Shown: positions 43,085 to 52,719, counted from the first letter of the stretch. The stretch is DNA of 64,000 bases from QFOX01 sp044237845 (GCA_044237845.1 JBIIEL010000006.1:4867-68866), one strand, 5' to 3'. Notes: a model not told the origin generated them from the sequence alone. Numbers and translations are program-made.

Positions 43085-45115
43085 TTATGCCGCCGACATC
43101 GTCGGGGTCGCACATTCCTTTACAAGGGTTGCGAGTGCGGCGTCAAGCGCCAGTGTTTGCTGCCCCTCGCTGCCGAGCGTGCGCAGCGCCACCGTACGCT
43201 GCTCCGACTCACGGCCACCGACAGCGATAATGAACGGCACTTTTTGCAGCGAATGATCACGCACCTTAAAGTTGATTTTCTCCGCCCGCGTGTCCGTTTC
43301 AACACGGATTCCCGAGGCTTTTAGCAGGTTTGCCACTTCCTGCGCATAGGCGTCATGGTCGTTGGTGATGCTGCAGACGACCACTTGGCGGGGTGACAAC
43401 CAATGCGGAAGTTTGCCCGCATAATGCTCGATGAGGGTGCCTATAAACCGTTCATATGAGCCAAAAATCGCGCGGTGAAGCATGACGGGGCGGTGTTTTT
43501 CACCGTCCTCGCCCACATAACTGGCATCGAGCCGCTCCGGAAGCACGCGGTCAGATTGAATTGTGCCCACCTGCCAAGTGCGGCCGATTGCATCCGTCAG
43601 ATGCCATTCGAGTTTAGGGGCGTAGAACGCGCCCTCACCTGGCAGCTCCTCAAAGCCATGCGCTTTATCAAGCCCTGCCTGTAGCACCGCAGAGCGCAGT
43701 TCATTTTCGGCCTTCTCCCACATTTCATCCGTGCCGAAGCGCTTTTTAGGGCGTAAGGCGAGCTTAATCGTATAATTGGTAAAGCCGAGGTCTTTATAAA
43801 CACGGTCGGCCAGCTCACAGAAACTACGCACTTCATCAACAACCTGATCTTCACGGCAGAAAATATGGGCGTCGTCTTGCGTAAACTGGCGCACACGCAT
43901 GAGGCCGTGCAGCGCGCCATGCGGCTCGTTACGATGGCAGCAGCCGTTTTCGTAAATGCGCAGCGGCAAATCACGATAACTCTTGATGCCTTGCTTAAAA
44001 ATGAGGATATGCGCCGGGCAATTCATGGGTTTCAGCGCCATCCACTCGGCTTTGTCTGAAACAATTGGCCCCTCGTCGGTCGTGTTGGGTGCTTCGTCGG
44101 GGATAACAAACATATTCTCGCGGTATTTTCCCCAGTGGCCAGATTGCTCCCATTGCTTCGCATCGATCACCTGCGGCGTTTTCACTTCGCGATAGTCCGC
44201 GGCATCAATCGCGCGGCGCATATAGGCTTCCAGCTCGCGCCAAATAATATAGCCGTTCGGATGCCAGAATACACTGCCATGCGCTTCCTGCTGCAAATGA
44301 AATAAATCCAGTTCGCGTGCCAGCTTGCGGTGGTCGCGCTTTTCGGCTTCTTCCAGCATCGTCAGGTGCGCTTTCAGCTCCTTCTCGTTCGCGAAAGCGA
44401 GGCCGTAAATACGCTGGAGCATTTTATTTTTCGCATCACCACGCCAGTAAGCGCCGGAGATACGCGTGAGCGTGAACGCCGCCGTAATCTTGCTAAAATG
44501 TGGCACATGCGGACCACGACAGAGATCGACAAATGCGTCGTCCCCCTCGCCCTGACGATAAAGCGAAATCTTGCCGCGCTCAGTGGTGTCATCCTCCGGC
44601 GCGCTGCGGATCAGCTCGGCCTTATACCCCTCCCCGCGCTTCTCGAACATCGCGATGGCATCGGCTCGGTTCCACATTTCCCGCAGCACAGGCTGCGCCT
44701 GCTGTAAAATTTCTCTCATGACTTTTTCGATTTTCGGCAAATCGTCTGGCGTCAGCGGAGTTTCCAGCTCCACATCATAATAGAAGCCGTGCTCGATGGT
44801 GGGACCAATGGCGAGCTTGGCGCTGGGGTAGAGCGTTTTCACCGCCCGTGCGAGCAACTGCGCGGTGATAGTGTGGCGCATGATATCCAGCCCCTCAGTG
44901 TCCTTCGCGGTGAGAATCTGGAAACGGCAATTCTCCGTCAACGGCAGGTAAAGATCACGCTGCACACCATCCACCTTCATGGCGAGTGCGGCCTTGGCCA
45001 GCCCCGCACCGATGCTGGCCGCCACCTGTTCGCCCGTGGTGCCGGCGGGGTATTCCCGCGTGGTGCCATCGGGCAAGGTCAGGGTGATCAGTTTTTCAGC
45101 CGGTTGCGCAGACAT
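43085..45115 (-). CDS. thrS: threonine--tRNA ligase
   Basis: The 676-residue class II synthetase has an N-terminal TGS domain (ITLTLPDGTTREYPAGTTGE), a second additional domain with IGPTIEHGFYYD for editing, the catalytic core (motif 2 region MRVRQFTQDDAHIFC; HRAIFGSYERFIG for motif 3) and an anticodon-binding domain at the end. It is a full-length, ordinary enzyme. Confidence 0.97.
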   Translation of the reverse strand: MSAQPAEKLITLTLPDGTTREYPAGTTGEQVAASIGAGLAKAALAMKVDGVQRDLYLPLTENCRFQILTAKDTEGLDIMRHTITAQLLARAVKTLYPSAKLAIGPTIEHGFYYDVELETPLTPDDLPKIEKVMREILQQAQPVLREMWNRADAIAMFEKRGEGYKAELIRSAPEDDTTERGKISLYRQGEGDDAFVDLCRGPHVPHFSKITAAFTLTRISGAYWRGDAKNKMLQRIYGLAFANEKELKAHLTMLEEAEKRDHRKLARELDLFHLQQEAHGSVFWHPNGYIIWRELEAYMRRAIDAADYREVKTPQVIDAKQWEQSGHWGKYRENMFVIPDEAPNTTDEGPIVSDKAEWMALKPMNCPAHILIFKQGIKSYRDLPLRIYENGCCHRNEPHGALHGLMRVRQFTQDDAHIFCREDQVVDEVRSFCELADRVYKDLGFTNYTIKLALRPKKRFGTDEMWEKAENELRSAVLQAGLDKAHGFEELPGEGAFYAPKLEWHLTDAIGRTWQVGTIQSDRVLPERLDASYVGEDGEKHRPVMLHRAIFGSYERFIGTLIEHYAGKLPHWLSPRQVVVCSITNDHDAYAQEVANLLKASGIRVETDTRAEKINFKVRDHSLQKVPFIIAVGGRESEQRTVALRTLGSEGQQTLALDAALATLVKECATPTMSAA

Positions 45116-45182
45116 AGAGACTCCAAAAATGAGGGCTGAACTTTACGCGTTGGCAGCGCGCTGTCAAGCAATGCGCGTGGAT

Positions 45183-46115
45183 TTATGCCTGCGCCTGCAA
45201 CGTTACCAGCACACGATCGACCGATAAATCACGCAGGTCTTTCTCGCGCAGCACGCGCACCGCTTGCCCGATTGGCGCAGAATAGGCCGGGTTGCTGGCA
45301 TGGCTGAACAGCACGAAGCTGGGGCAATTGCTGGCGGCGATTATATGCATCGGCCCCGTATCGTTCCCCACCGCGAGGGTTGCGCCCCGCGCTAACGTCG
45401 CCAGCGCCGCGAAGCTGGTTCTGCCGCAGAGATTGAGCACATCGGGCACCCGCGCCTCAATCGACTCCAGCGCTTCGTGCTCCGCCCGCGTGCCGATCAA
45501 GACCGGCGTAATCTTCTGTGCCACCAGCTCTTGCGCCAGCGACGCGTATTGCTCCGCCGGCCAGCGTTTCTCCAGCCGATGTGCCGCCCCGCCCGGCACC
45601 AGCAACGCATAATCACCGATAAGCCCATAGGCCGATATATCCGCCGTGAGCCACGAAATATTCGGCATACCCACGCCCTCAATTCCCGCCCGCGCAAGTT
45701 GATGGGCGAGGTTCGGCAGAGCATGTAGCTGATGCCGCCCGGGATTGGTGTAGCCATGGCTTGAAAAACGGCTGACATTGGAAATCTTCGGCCATGGGCG
45801 CTTAAGCAGCCATTGATAGCTGCTGGTGCGTGTCGAAGTTTGCACATCATAGACCCATGCCCAGCGCTTACTGTTCAGCATCGTGCGCAGACGGCCAAGC
45901 CCCTTGCGGTCAAGCCAGCGTGGTTTGGAATCCACCCAGATTTCGTTGAAATACGGGCTCGCCGCCAGCAACTCGGCATAGGGTTTGGTGGTCAGGCAGA
46001 CAATCCATGCATGCGGATGATGATCGCGGATCGCCGCAAACCCAGCCGTCGCCAACACAATATCGCCCAGCGCGCCGTGCTTGATGACGAGAATATTTTG
46101 CTTCGTTTCGTTCAC
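45183..46115 (-). CDS. glycosyltransferase family 9 (heptosyltransferase-like)
   Basis: A 310-residue GT9 enzyme resembling ADP-heptose:LPS heptosyltransferases (WaaC/WaaF). It starts ILVIKHGALGDIVLATAGF, the nucleotide-sugar GT-B start with the GD motif, and has LLVPGGAAHRLEKRWPAEQY and the late VGNDTGPMHIIAA donor-site motif. It likely acts on the cytoplasmic face in LPS core assembly. The exact acceptor is unknown. Upstream lies a 236-bp gap with repeats. Confidence 0.85.
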   Translation of the reverse strand: MNETKQNILVIKHGALGDIVLATAGFAAIRDHHPHAWIVCLTTKPYAELLAASPYFNEIWVDSKPRWLDRKGLGRLRTMLNSKRWAWVYDVQTSTRTSSYQWLLKRPWPKISNVSRFSSHGYTNPGRHQLHALPNLAHQLARAGIEGVGMPNISWLTADISAYGLIGDYALLVPGGAAHRLEKRWPAEQYASLAQELVAQKITPVLIGTRAEHEALESIEARVPDVLNLCGRTSFAALATLARGATLAVGNDTGPMHIIAASNCPSFVLFSHASNPAYSAPIGQAVRVLREKDLRDLSVDRVLVTLQAQA

Positions 46116-46122
46116 AACGCTC

Positions 46123-46200
46123 CTTTGTCATGCCCAGACAGGCGGGCATTCGGTGCAGCGGATGATGCGTCGGATCCGCATGCAACGCATGCTGGCGAAG
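46123..46200. repeat. palindromic repetitive sequence
   Basis: ATGCCCAGACAGGCGGGCAT-type dyad at the left is followed by GCGGATGATGCGTCGGATCC and GCATGCAACGCATGC, several nested short dyads. It resembles a degenerate REP-like cluster and has no T-run. Confidence 0.4.
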
Positions 46201-46244
46201 ATATTATGTAATTCAATGATTTGATTAGAAAATTCTGTAATTTA

Positions 46245-46270
46245 TGTTGCATAATGTTGCATTCTGTTGC
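46245..46270. repeat. three 10-bp direct repeats (TGTTGC)
   Basis: TGTTGC occurs at 46245, 46255 and 46265, exactly 10 bp apart, in an A/T-rich stretch upstream of the glycosyltransferase gene (as GCAACA on its strand). One-turn spacing would put three protein contacts on the same face of DNA, but no regulator can be named. Confidence 0.4.
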
Positions 46271-46351
46271 GTGGGGTAATGGGCTTGATTCACCCATCGT
46301 AACCGACAACCTCTCTACCGGGAAGGGGGGTACCTAAAGAAAATTTACAGA

Positions 46352-47140
46352 CTATGCGTTTTGGCTGGATGTAGCCTTGCTGAACAGTCGAAAGAAATTC
46401 TCCGTCGTCACTTGCGCCAATTCGTCGAAACTCACGCCCTTCACCTCCGCAAGCTTTTGGGCAACGAGCACGGTATAGGCTGGCTCGCAGGGCTTGCCGC
46501 GATGCGGCTCCGGCGCGAGGTAGGGCGAGTCGGTTTCGACCAGCAACCGCTCCAGCGGCACGCTCGCGAACGCATCGCGCAGCGCTTGCGATTTCTTGAA
46601 GGTAATGATGCCAGAGGCCGAAATATAACCACCAAGTTCTAGTGATTTATCAGATAGATATTTTGAAGAGCTAAAGCAATGGATTAAGAAACGAAATGGC
46701 GCTTGCTGATGGCATTCGGCGAGGATCGCCACCGTGTCTTCATCCGCGTCGCGGCTATGAACGATGACGGGTAAATCCAACTGCCGAGCCACGGCGATAT
46801 GCCGCCTAAACAGCGCTTGCTGCGCCGCGCGTGGGCTGTGCTCATAGTAATAATCGAGCCCCGTTTCGCCGATGGCGATCACGCGCGGATGATTCGCCTC
46901 CGCCAGCAGCTCCGCCTCCGAAATATCCTCGTGTGGCTCGGCCTCGTGCGGGTGAATGCCGATGGAGCAATAAATTTCCGCATGCGCCTCGGCCAACGCC
47001 TTCACGGCGGCAAAATCACTCCGCCGGGTGGCAATCGTCTGCATCAGCCCCACCCCCGCCGCCTTCGCCCGCGCAATCACCCCCGCCGTATCGGCCAGGT
47101 CTGGGTAGTTCAGGTGGCAATGTGAGTCGATGAGCATCAC
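46352..47140 (-). CDS. tatD: TatD family hydrolase
   Basis: A 262-residue metal-dependent TIM-barrel hydrolase (TatD/YcfH DNase family). Metal ligands are visible in DSHCHLNYPDL, IGETGLDYYYEHS, IVHSRDADEDT, HCFSSS and VETDSPYLAPEP. It is normally directly downstream of metG; here a complete outer-membrane protein gene and its leader lie between them. Confidence 0.95.
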   Translation of the reverse strand: MMLIDSHCHLNYPDLADTAGVIARAKAAGVGLMQTIATRRSDFAAVKALAEAHAEIYCSIGIHPHEAEPHEDISEAELLAEANHPRVIAIGETGLDYYYEHSPRAAQQALFRRHIAVARQLDLPVIVHSRDADEDTVAILAECHQQAPFRFLIHCFSSSKYLSDKSLELGGYISASGIITFKKSQALRDAFASVPLERLLVETDSPYLAPEPHRGKPCEPAYTVLVAQKLAEVKGVSFDELAQVTTENFFRLFSKATSSQNA

Positions 47141-47204
47141 CTGCTACTAAACGATTCTGTTTTTAGACGGAAACGATAATTACATTTTGACTTACTTTAT
47201 ATAG

Positions 47205-47334
47205 CCTGTTACGCGAGGTTCATGAGGCGGAAATCCGTCTCTGGGGTGTGAAGACCTCTCAAGTACCGGCACTTGTGCAGCCGTCAATTGCACTCCCTAG
47301 CGTTTGGCTGGGGAGGTTTTGGCGTATGTCCAGG
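47205..47334 (+). ncRNA. candidate structured RNA (leader or small RNA)
   Basis: The 277-bp gap before the outer-membrane protein gene contains five successive hairpins closed by an outer stem (CCTG/CAGG and TACGC/GCGTA). They are GCGGA-AA-TCCGT, GGGGT/ACCTC, CAAGT-ACCGGC-ACTTG, TGCA/TGCA, and CTCCCTAGC-GTTTG-GCTGGGGAG followed by GTTTT. The last looks like a weak terminator. I could not match it to a riboswitch, 6S, tmRNA or RNase P class by eye. It is either a cis-regulatory leader or an independent RNA. Confidence 0.45.
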
Positions 47335-47417
47335 CTTAACAGCTAAAGGCCAAAACAAACCTGTACTTGGGTTTCTTCAACTCCCCTGCCACCATCACCT
47401 TGCTTAGGGAGTTCTAT

Positions 47418-48035
47418 ATGTTTTCTAAATTTACTGTTTTTGTATCCGTGTTGGCAATAGGCGCTGCCTCTGCCAATGCTGCCAGCACCAAACCTGTCGT
47501 TTCGGCAGATTTCTTTTTCAAGCCGTATGTAGGCGCTGACTATCAATTCAACAAATATGGCAATAAAGATCAGCCACTATTCGGCGCTGGCGTACAAAGT
47601 GACGATATTAGCGATATCAGCCTCAATGGTGGCAACATCCATGTTGGCGCTCGTATCCACAAAAACATGGGGGTTGAACTTGGCTATTTCCAAACGGAAA
47701 CAGCAAAAAAGACGAATTCTGCTCTCTTCGTTGGTGAAACTGAGACAGATGCGAAAGGCGCAACCCTTGATTTACTTGGCTACTACCCAGTCAGCAAAGA
47801 ACTTGAACTCATAGGCACCGTCGGCGTTTCCTACGCTAAAATGACTTTGGGTGGAAGCGCTGTCACTGCCGTTAGTGATGAAGAAGAAATCAAGCCTCGT
47901 ATCGGTGCCGGAGCTCAATACTGGCTTACCGACAACATAAACACCCGCGGCCTTGTTCGTTATCAAGGCGCAGATTTTGATGATAACGTCAGCGATGCTG
48001 TCTTTGCGACAGTTGGTTTGAATTACCAATTCTAA
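47418..48035 (+). CDS. outer membrane beta-barrel protein
   Basis: A 205-residue protein with a signal peptide (cleavage near SANA-AS) and alternating beta-strand pattern, eight strands likely, ending in the outer-membrane targeting signal ATVGLNYQF. It opens FFFKPYVGADYQFNKYG and fits the OmpA-like/Omp25 porin-like beta-barrel class. The ATG at 47418 follows GGGAG; an in-frame TTG at 47367 is rejected. It stands alone between leader and terminator, inserted in a conserved metG-tatD order. Confidence 0.8.
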   Translation: MFSKFTVFVSVLAIGAASANAASTKPVVSADFFFKPYVGADYQFNKYGNKDQPLFGAGVQSDDISDISLNGGNIHVGARIHKNMGVELGYFQTETAKKTNSALFVGETETDAKGATLDLLGYYPVSKELELIGTVGVSYAKMTLGGSAVTAVSDEEEIKPRIGAGAQYWLTDNINTRGLVRYQGADFDDNVSDAVFATVGLNYQF

Positions 48036-48058
48036 TTGTTTGATTTGCGTTCGACGAA

Positions 48059-48089
48059 AATGGCCATCTCACAAAGATGGCCTTTTTTT
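48059..48089 (+). terminator. strong intrinsic terminator
   Basis: GGCCATCT-CACAA-AGATGGCC followed by seven T ends the outer-membrane protein transcript, 24 bp after its stop and just before the convergent metG stop. Confidence 0.9.
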
Positions 48090-48091
48090 AT

Positions 48092-49609
48092 TTACGCCGC
48101 ATCCGCCATCAGTCTTGGGAACACGCCTTCCGGCTTCGGCAGTGGCGTACCGGGCTTCAGCGCGAATTCGGGCGTGAGGTGCTTGAACATCCGCTGATCC
48201 TGCGGCAAGGCGAGCTGGTCGAGCAGCTTAGCGGCCGCATCCGGCGTGAAGGGTTGCAGCATTACCGCGATACAGCGAATAGCCTCCGCGAGGTGGTAGA
48301 GCACCGTATGCATTCGCGCAGGGTCGGTCTTTTTCAGCGTCCACGGCGCTTCGCGGTCGATATACTCATTCGCGGCGGAGGCCATGGTGAGAATCGCGCC
48401 CATCACCTCGTTGAATTTGCACCGCTCCATCTGGTCACGCGCTTTGGCCGCGCCGTTGGGGTCGGTCACCTGCACCAATTCCATCAGCAGTTTGTCTTGC
48501 TCCGCAAGCTTTGAATCATTACGCAGCGGCACGGCTTCGCCGCAGTTTTTGGCGATCATACTCAGTGTGCGTTGGGCGAGGTTGCCGATATTATTGGCCA
48601 GATCCGCATTGATGCGGTCGAACATCGCTCGGCGGCTGAAATTGCCATCCGAACCGAACGGCACTTCACGCAGGAGGAAGTAACGGGTTTGGTCGAGCCC
48701 GTATTTCTCAACCAAATGCGCGGGCGCCACCACATTGCCCAGCGATTTACTCATTTTCTCGCCCTCGATCGTCCACCAGCCATGAGCGAACACGCGCTTG
48801 GGCAATTCAATTTTCGCCGACATCAGAAATGCGGGCCAATAGACGGTGTGAAAACGAAGAATATCCTTACCCACCATGTGCAAATCCGCTGGCCATTGGT
48901 CGCCCGCGGCCGTCCAGTAATTCGTCAGCGCGTCGAGCCAGACATACATGATATGCTTGTCGTCGCCGGGAACCGGCACGCCCCATTTGAACGTGGTGCG
49001 CGAAATGGAGAGGTCTTTGAGGCCACCCTTCACGAAGCTGATGACCTCGTTCCGCCGCGATTCTGGCAGAATGAAATCCGGGTTCTTTTCATAGAGGTCG
49101 AGCAGCGGCTGCGTGTATTTACTGAGGCGGAAGAAATAGCTCGGCTCCTCCACCCACTCGACTTCTGCGCCGGTTGGGGCTTTGCCATCCACCAGCTCGC
49201 TTTCGGTGTAGAACGCTTCGTCGCGCGTCGCATACCAGCCTGCATAGCCGCCAAGATAGATATCGCCCGCGGCCTCCAGCCGCTTCCACATTTCCTGCGC
49301 GGCGGCGATGTGGCGTGGTTCGGTCGTGCGGATGAAATCGTCATTCGTGAGGTTGAGCGTCTCGCCCATTTCGCGGAAATGCACCGAGACTTCATCGACA
49401 AAAGCCTGCGGCGGCATACCCGCATTCGCGGCGGATTTTTCGACCTTTTGGCCATGCTCGTCCGTCCCTGTCAGGAACCGCACCTTACGCCCGTCGAGCC
49501 GCATGTAACGCGCAATCGCATCGCATGCGACGGAGGTATAGGCATGACCCAGATGCGGCTTGTCGTTGACGTAATAAATCGGCGTGGTGATGTAGTATGT
49601 GTCGGTCAT
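48092..49609 (-). CDS. metG: methionine--tRNA ligase
   Basis: The 505-residue class I synthetase has the HIGH-type motif in YYVNDKPHLGHAYT and GEKMSKSLGNVV. It is the short form without a C-terminal EMAP-like tRNA-binding domain and without a CxxC zinc knuckle in the connecting peptide. Gene order holB-metG is conserved. Confidence 0.97.
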   Translation of the reverse strand: MTDTYYITTPIYYVNDKPHLGHAYTSVACDAIARYMRLDGRKVRFLTGTDEHGQKVEKSAANAGMPPQAFVDEVSVHFREMGETLNLTNDDFIRTTEPRHIAAAQEMWKRLEAAGDIYLGGYAGWYATRDEAFYTESELVDGKAPTGAEVEWVEEPSYFFRLSKYTQPLLDLYEKNPDFILPESRRNEVISFVKGGLKDLSISRTTFKWGVPVPGDDKHIMYVWLDALTNYWTAAGDQWPADLHMVGKDILRFHTVYWPAFLMSAKIELPKRVFAHGWWTIEGEKMSKSLGNVVAPAHLVEKYGLDQTRYFLLREVPFGSDGNFSRRAMFDRINADLANNIGNLAQRTLSMIAKNCGEAVPLRNDSKLAEQDKLLMELVQVTDPNGAAKARDQMERCKFNEVMGAILTMASAANEYIDREAPWTLKKTDPARMHTVLYHLAEAIRCIAVMLQPFTPDAAAKLLDQLALPQDQRMFKHLTPEFALKPGTPLPKPEGVFPRLMADAA

Positions 49610-49678
49610 GAGCCATATCCTTGGTCGGTTAGGGGAGCGTTTCTATACCAAAAACGCGCGGATGTCGATAACGACTGA

Positions 49679-50815
49679 CTAAGCCGCCATTCGCTCCAGT
49701 TCCGAGGGGTCGGCCAGCATGCGAAGGCTATAGCGTTTATCGAGATTATAGGTCTCTGTTTCGTGAATCAGGCGGTTGCCCTGCTCCATCCATGCGCGCA
49801 TGAGCGGCGCAGGGGTTGCTGCTGAAATCGCAGCGAGCATCTCCGCTTCACGTCGGAAAATGGGGGTTGCATCCCCATGCGGATGAAGCGTGAGGCGCTG
49901 CATGGCGAGCTGCCAGCAATACATCAGCGTGTTCCACGCCTCCGGCGATTTGCGCTGTGCCGCGGCATCCGCAAATTGCTGGCGCGTGGCGACGGAGGCA
50001 TCCGGCATCATCGCCCCGAGCCAGCCTTCGTAACAAGCGAGCGCATTCTCCTGATGCAGCGTGATGGCATGCCCAGGGGCGCCGTGGCTGAGCGCATAAA
50101 GCGCGGAATAGTCATAATCCGGAATGCTCGGCGCAATATGGTTGAGGATATTGCCAAAGGCCGTGCGATCCGGCGCGCAGAGCTTGAAGTTGCGGCAGCG
50201 CGATTTAATCGTCGGCAAAATACCGCCGGAGGAATGGCAGACGAGTAACAGAATGGCCCGCTCTGGCGGTTCTTCCAGAATTTTCAGCAGCGCATTCGCG
50301 GCGTTGACGTTGAGCTGATCGACCGCGTCCACAATCACCACGCGCCATTCCCCCTCAGCAGGGGTGAGGCTTAGAAACTCAGGCACCTTACGGGCTTCAT
50401 CTACCGTGATCGTCGATTTCTCGACATGTTTCTTAGCGTCATAGGCGGGCGAAATCGTCAGCAGATCGGTGTGCGAACCGGCAGCTACGCGACGAAAAAG
50501 CGGCTCGTCTGCTGACATCTCAAGTGAGTTTTGCGCAGTGTCCAGCGCTTTAGGTGCAGGCTCCGGCTCACCGAAAAGCGACATGGTAGGCGCTTCTACC
50601 ACCGCTGCTTTCTGCGCCCCATTCGCGAGCAGAAACCGCGCCATGCGGTACGCCAGCGTGGCTTTGCCGATGCCCTTATGCCCCACCATCAGGTAGGCGT
50701 GATGCACCAACCCACGCTCAAACTCATGGATAAACCGCGCCTCGGCGGCCTCGTGCCCATAGAGAAACGGGTTCTCCCGCGGGGCGGGAATATCGAGCTG
50801 TTTGTCTTTCGCCAT
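49679..50815 (-). CDS. holB: DNA polymerase III subunit delta'
   Basis: Delta' is the rigid stator of the clamp loader. The 378-residue AAA+ protein has YLMVGHKGIGKATLAYRMAR (a P-loop-like segment), and VRKVPEFLSL/ALLKILEEPP with the SRC motif as TIKSRCRNF. It follows tmk by 6 bp, the widespread tmk-holB pair. Confidence 0.93.
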   Translation of the reverse strand: MAKDKQLDIPAPRENPFLYGHEAAEARFIHEFERGLVHHAYLMVGHKGIGKATLAYRMARFLLANGAQKAAVVEAPTMSLFGEPEPAPKALDTAQNSLEMSADEPLFRRVAAGSHTDLLTISPAYDAKKHVEKSTITVDEARKVPEFLSLTPAEGEWRVVIVDAVDQLNVNAANALLKILEEPPERAILLLVCHSSGGILPTIKSRCRNFKLCAPDRTAFGNILNHIAPSIPDYDYSALYALSHGAPGHAITLHQENALACYEGWLGAMMPDASVATRQQFADAAAQRKSPEAWNTLMYCWQLAMQRLTLHPHGDATPIFRREAEMLAAISAATPAPLMRAWMEQGNRLIHETETYNLDKRYSLRMLADPSELERMAA

Positions 50816-50821
50816 GCGCTT

Positions 50822-51478
50822 TTATGCGCCTGAAACCAGGGCAAGAGCAAGGTTAAATCGCGTATTAACCACCTTGATAATCGCGCGGTGCACGTCCTGC
50901 TCCGCGGCGGATGCATCCACGGTGCGGATGCGCTCGGGATGCGCTTTCGCAAGCGCATAAAAGCCCGCACGTAGCTGTTCGTGATAAGCAATATCCATCC
51001 CCTCAAAGCGTGACTCCACAACGTTTCCACGCTTATCCGTGCGGGCGAGGCCAACGCTTGGCGGCAGGTCGAGCAGCAAGGTTAAATCCGGTGCGAGGTT
51101 ACCAAACAGCATGGCATAAAGCTGGTCGAGCCATGCTGTGCCCACGCCTTTAGCGATCCCCTGATAGACATAGGTCGAGTCGTAAAAACGGTCGCACAAC
51201 ACCCACTGGCCGTGGGCCAGAGCAGGACGTATTTTTGTCTCGATATGGTCGTAACGCGCAGTCATGAACAGCAACGATTCGGTCGTCGGATGCCAACGAT
51301 CCACCGCGCCACTCACTACCAGCCCACGAATCGCTTCACCCCCAGCAGAACCGCCCGGCTCGCGCGTAACACAGGTCGCAACGCCCGCATTGGCGAACGC
51401 CTGCGCGAGCAACTTGATTTGTGTCGATTTTCCTGCCCCCTCACCACCTTCCAGCGTGATGAATTTGGGCGCGGCCAT
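50822..51478 (-). CDS. tmk: thymidylate kinase
   Basis: Tmk makes dTDP. The 218-residue protein has the P-loop GGEGAGKST near 11-19, DRFYDSTYVYQG with the family DRY-like motif, and LPPSVGLARTDKRG for the LID. It follows dacC by 2 bp on the same strand. Confidence 0.96.
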   Translation of the reverse strand: MAAPKFITLEGGEGAGKSTQIKLLAQAFANAGVATCVTREPGGSAGGEAIRGLVVSGAVDRWHPTTESLLFMTARYDHIETKIRPALAHGQWVLCDRFYDSTYVYQGIAKGVGTAWLDQLYAMLFGNLAPDLTLLLDLPPSVGLARTDKRGNVVESRFEGMDIAYHEQLRAGFYALAKAHPERIRTVDASAAEQDVHRAIIKVVNTRFNLALALVSGA

Positions 51479-51480
51479 GG

Positions 51481-52719
51481 CTAGAGACCCACCGTCCGCA
51501 GCAGGCGGCCAAAGAAGGAGAGTTTAGCCACCGGCGCAGCAGCGACGAGCGGGAACTCTTTCTTCGCGCCATCCGGCATGGTTACCGTCAGGGTTCCATA
51601 AGCCTGATCTGTCGTTAGCGGTGCGGCGATAGGCGAATTATGCGTCGCACTCACTTTCACCTTGTCGCGACCGACTTTTGGGAGGCTCATCACGATGTCG
51701 TTCTGCGCCACGAGATCGATCTCGTGCTCTTTCCCCATCCAGATTTTGGTGCTGGTGACTTTTTGCCCTGCTTTAAACAGCACCAAATTATCAAAATTAT
51801 GAAAGCCCCAGCTGAGCAGTCGCTCCCCTTCTGCAGCACGGTCCGCCTCTGAATTCAGGCCGTTAATCACAAGCACCTGACGACGCCCCGTCGCTGGGTC
51901 TTTCGCCGAAAGGGTAATGCCATAGCCGGCCGCTTCCGTATGACCGGTCTTCAACCCATCCACCTGCATGCTGGTGCTGCCGAGCAGCAGATTACGGTTG
52001 AATTGGCGAATGCCGTGATAGGTAAACTCACGCTCGCTGAGATAGCGGTAATACTGTGGGAAGTCACGGATCAGCGCCGTCGCTAGCGTCGCTAGATCAT
52101 GCGCCGTGGTCGTATGCTCCGCATTCGGCCAGCCGCTTGCATCCATAAAATGGCTATTGGTCATGCCAATGGTTTTGGCTACTTCGTTCATCTGAGTGGC
52201 GAAGGATTCTTCTGACCCCGCAAGGCCTTCCGCCACCACCATGCAGGCATCGTTACCCGACTGAATGGCGATGCCACGAATTAAATCCTCAAGCCCGATC
52301 TGCTGGCCAAGCGGCACAAACATTTTCGAGCCCTGCATGCGCCATGCTTTTTCACTCACCGTGAACTGGCTATCCATGCTCAATGTGCCTTGCTTCAGCT
52401 TGTCAAAAATCATGTAGAGCGTCATCATTTTCGTCATCGAGGACGGGTACATTTTCTCGTCCGCCGCTTTGCGGGCGAGCACGGTGCCGGTATCATAATC
52501 AAGCAGCATCATGTGACTGGCAGGGGTTTCGAGCGCCGAACCATCTGCCGTAGTTGCCGGCATCGCCGCTGCTTTGGTGCGCAGTGTGAGGTCGAGTCCA
52601 GATTCACTGCTGGTTTCCTCTGTTGCTGGAGCAGCAGGCGCCTGTGCGAACGCTGCAGATGACGATACGATAACAGTTGTTGCCAGCCAACCCGCGACAA
52701 GCCACGAAAAACGCTTCAT
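51481..52719 (-). CDS. dacC: D-alanyl-D-alanine carboxypeptidase (PBP5/6 family)
   Basis: A 412-residue periplasmic S11 peptidase that trims pentapeptides. Signal peptide about 1-26, then an acidic linker; active-site motifs are SMTK (Ser94, Lys97), SGND and KTGHT. The C-terminal beta domain ends in the LSFFGRLLRTVGL amphipathic helix that anchors PBP5-type enzymes to the membrane. It is in a run with rlpA and mltB, a cell-wall module. Confidence 0.94.
   Translation of the reverse strand: MKRFSWLVAGWLATTVIVSSSAAFAQAPAAPATEETSSESGLDLTLRTKAAAMPATTADGSALETPASHMMLLDYDTGTVLARKAADEKMYPSSMTKMMTLYMIFDKLKQGTLSMDSQFTVSEKAWRMQGSKMFVPLGQQIGLEDLIRGIAIQSGNDACMVVAEGLAGSEESFATQMNEVAKTIGMTNSHFMDASGWPNAEHTTTAHDLATLATALIRDFPQYYRYLSEREFTYHGIRQFNRNLLLGSTSMQVDGLKTGHTEAAGYGITLSAKDPATGRRQVLVINGLNSEADRAAEGERLLSWGFHNFDNLVLFKAGQKVTSTKIWMGKEHEIDLVAQNDIVMSLPKVGRDKVKVSATHNSPIAAPLTTDQAYGTLTVTMPDGAKKEFPLVAAAPVAKLSFFGRLLRTVGL

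Noticed and set aside
47205..47334. 6S RNA, tmRNA or RNase P RNA
   Set aside because: None of their conserved core sequences can be seen; kept only as an unassigned structured RNA.
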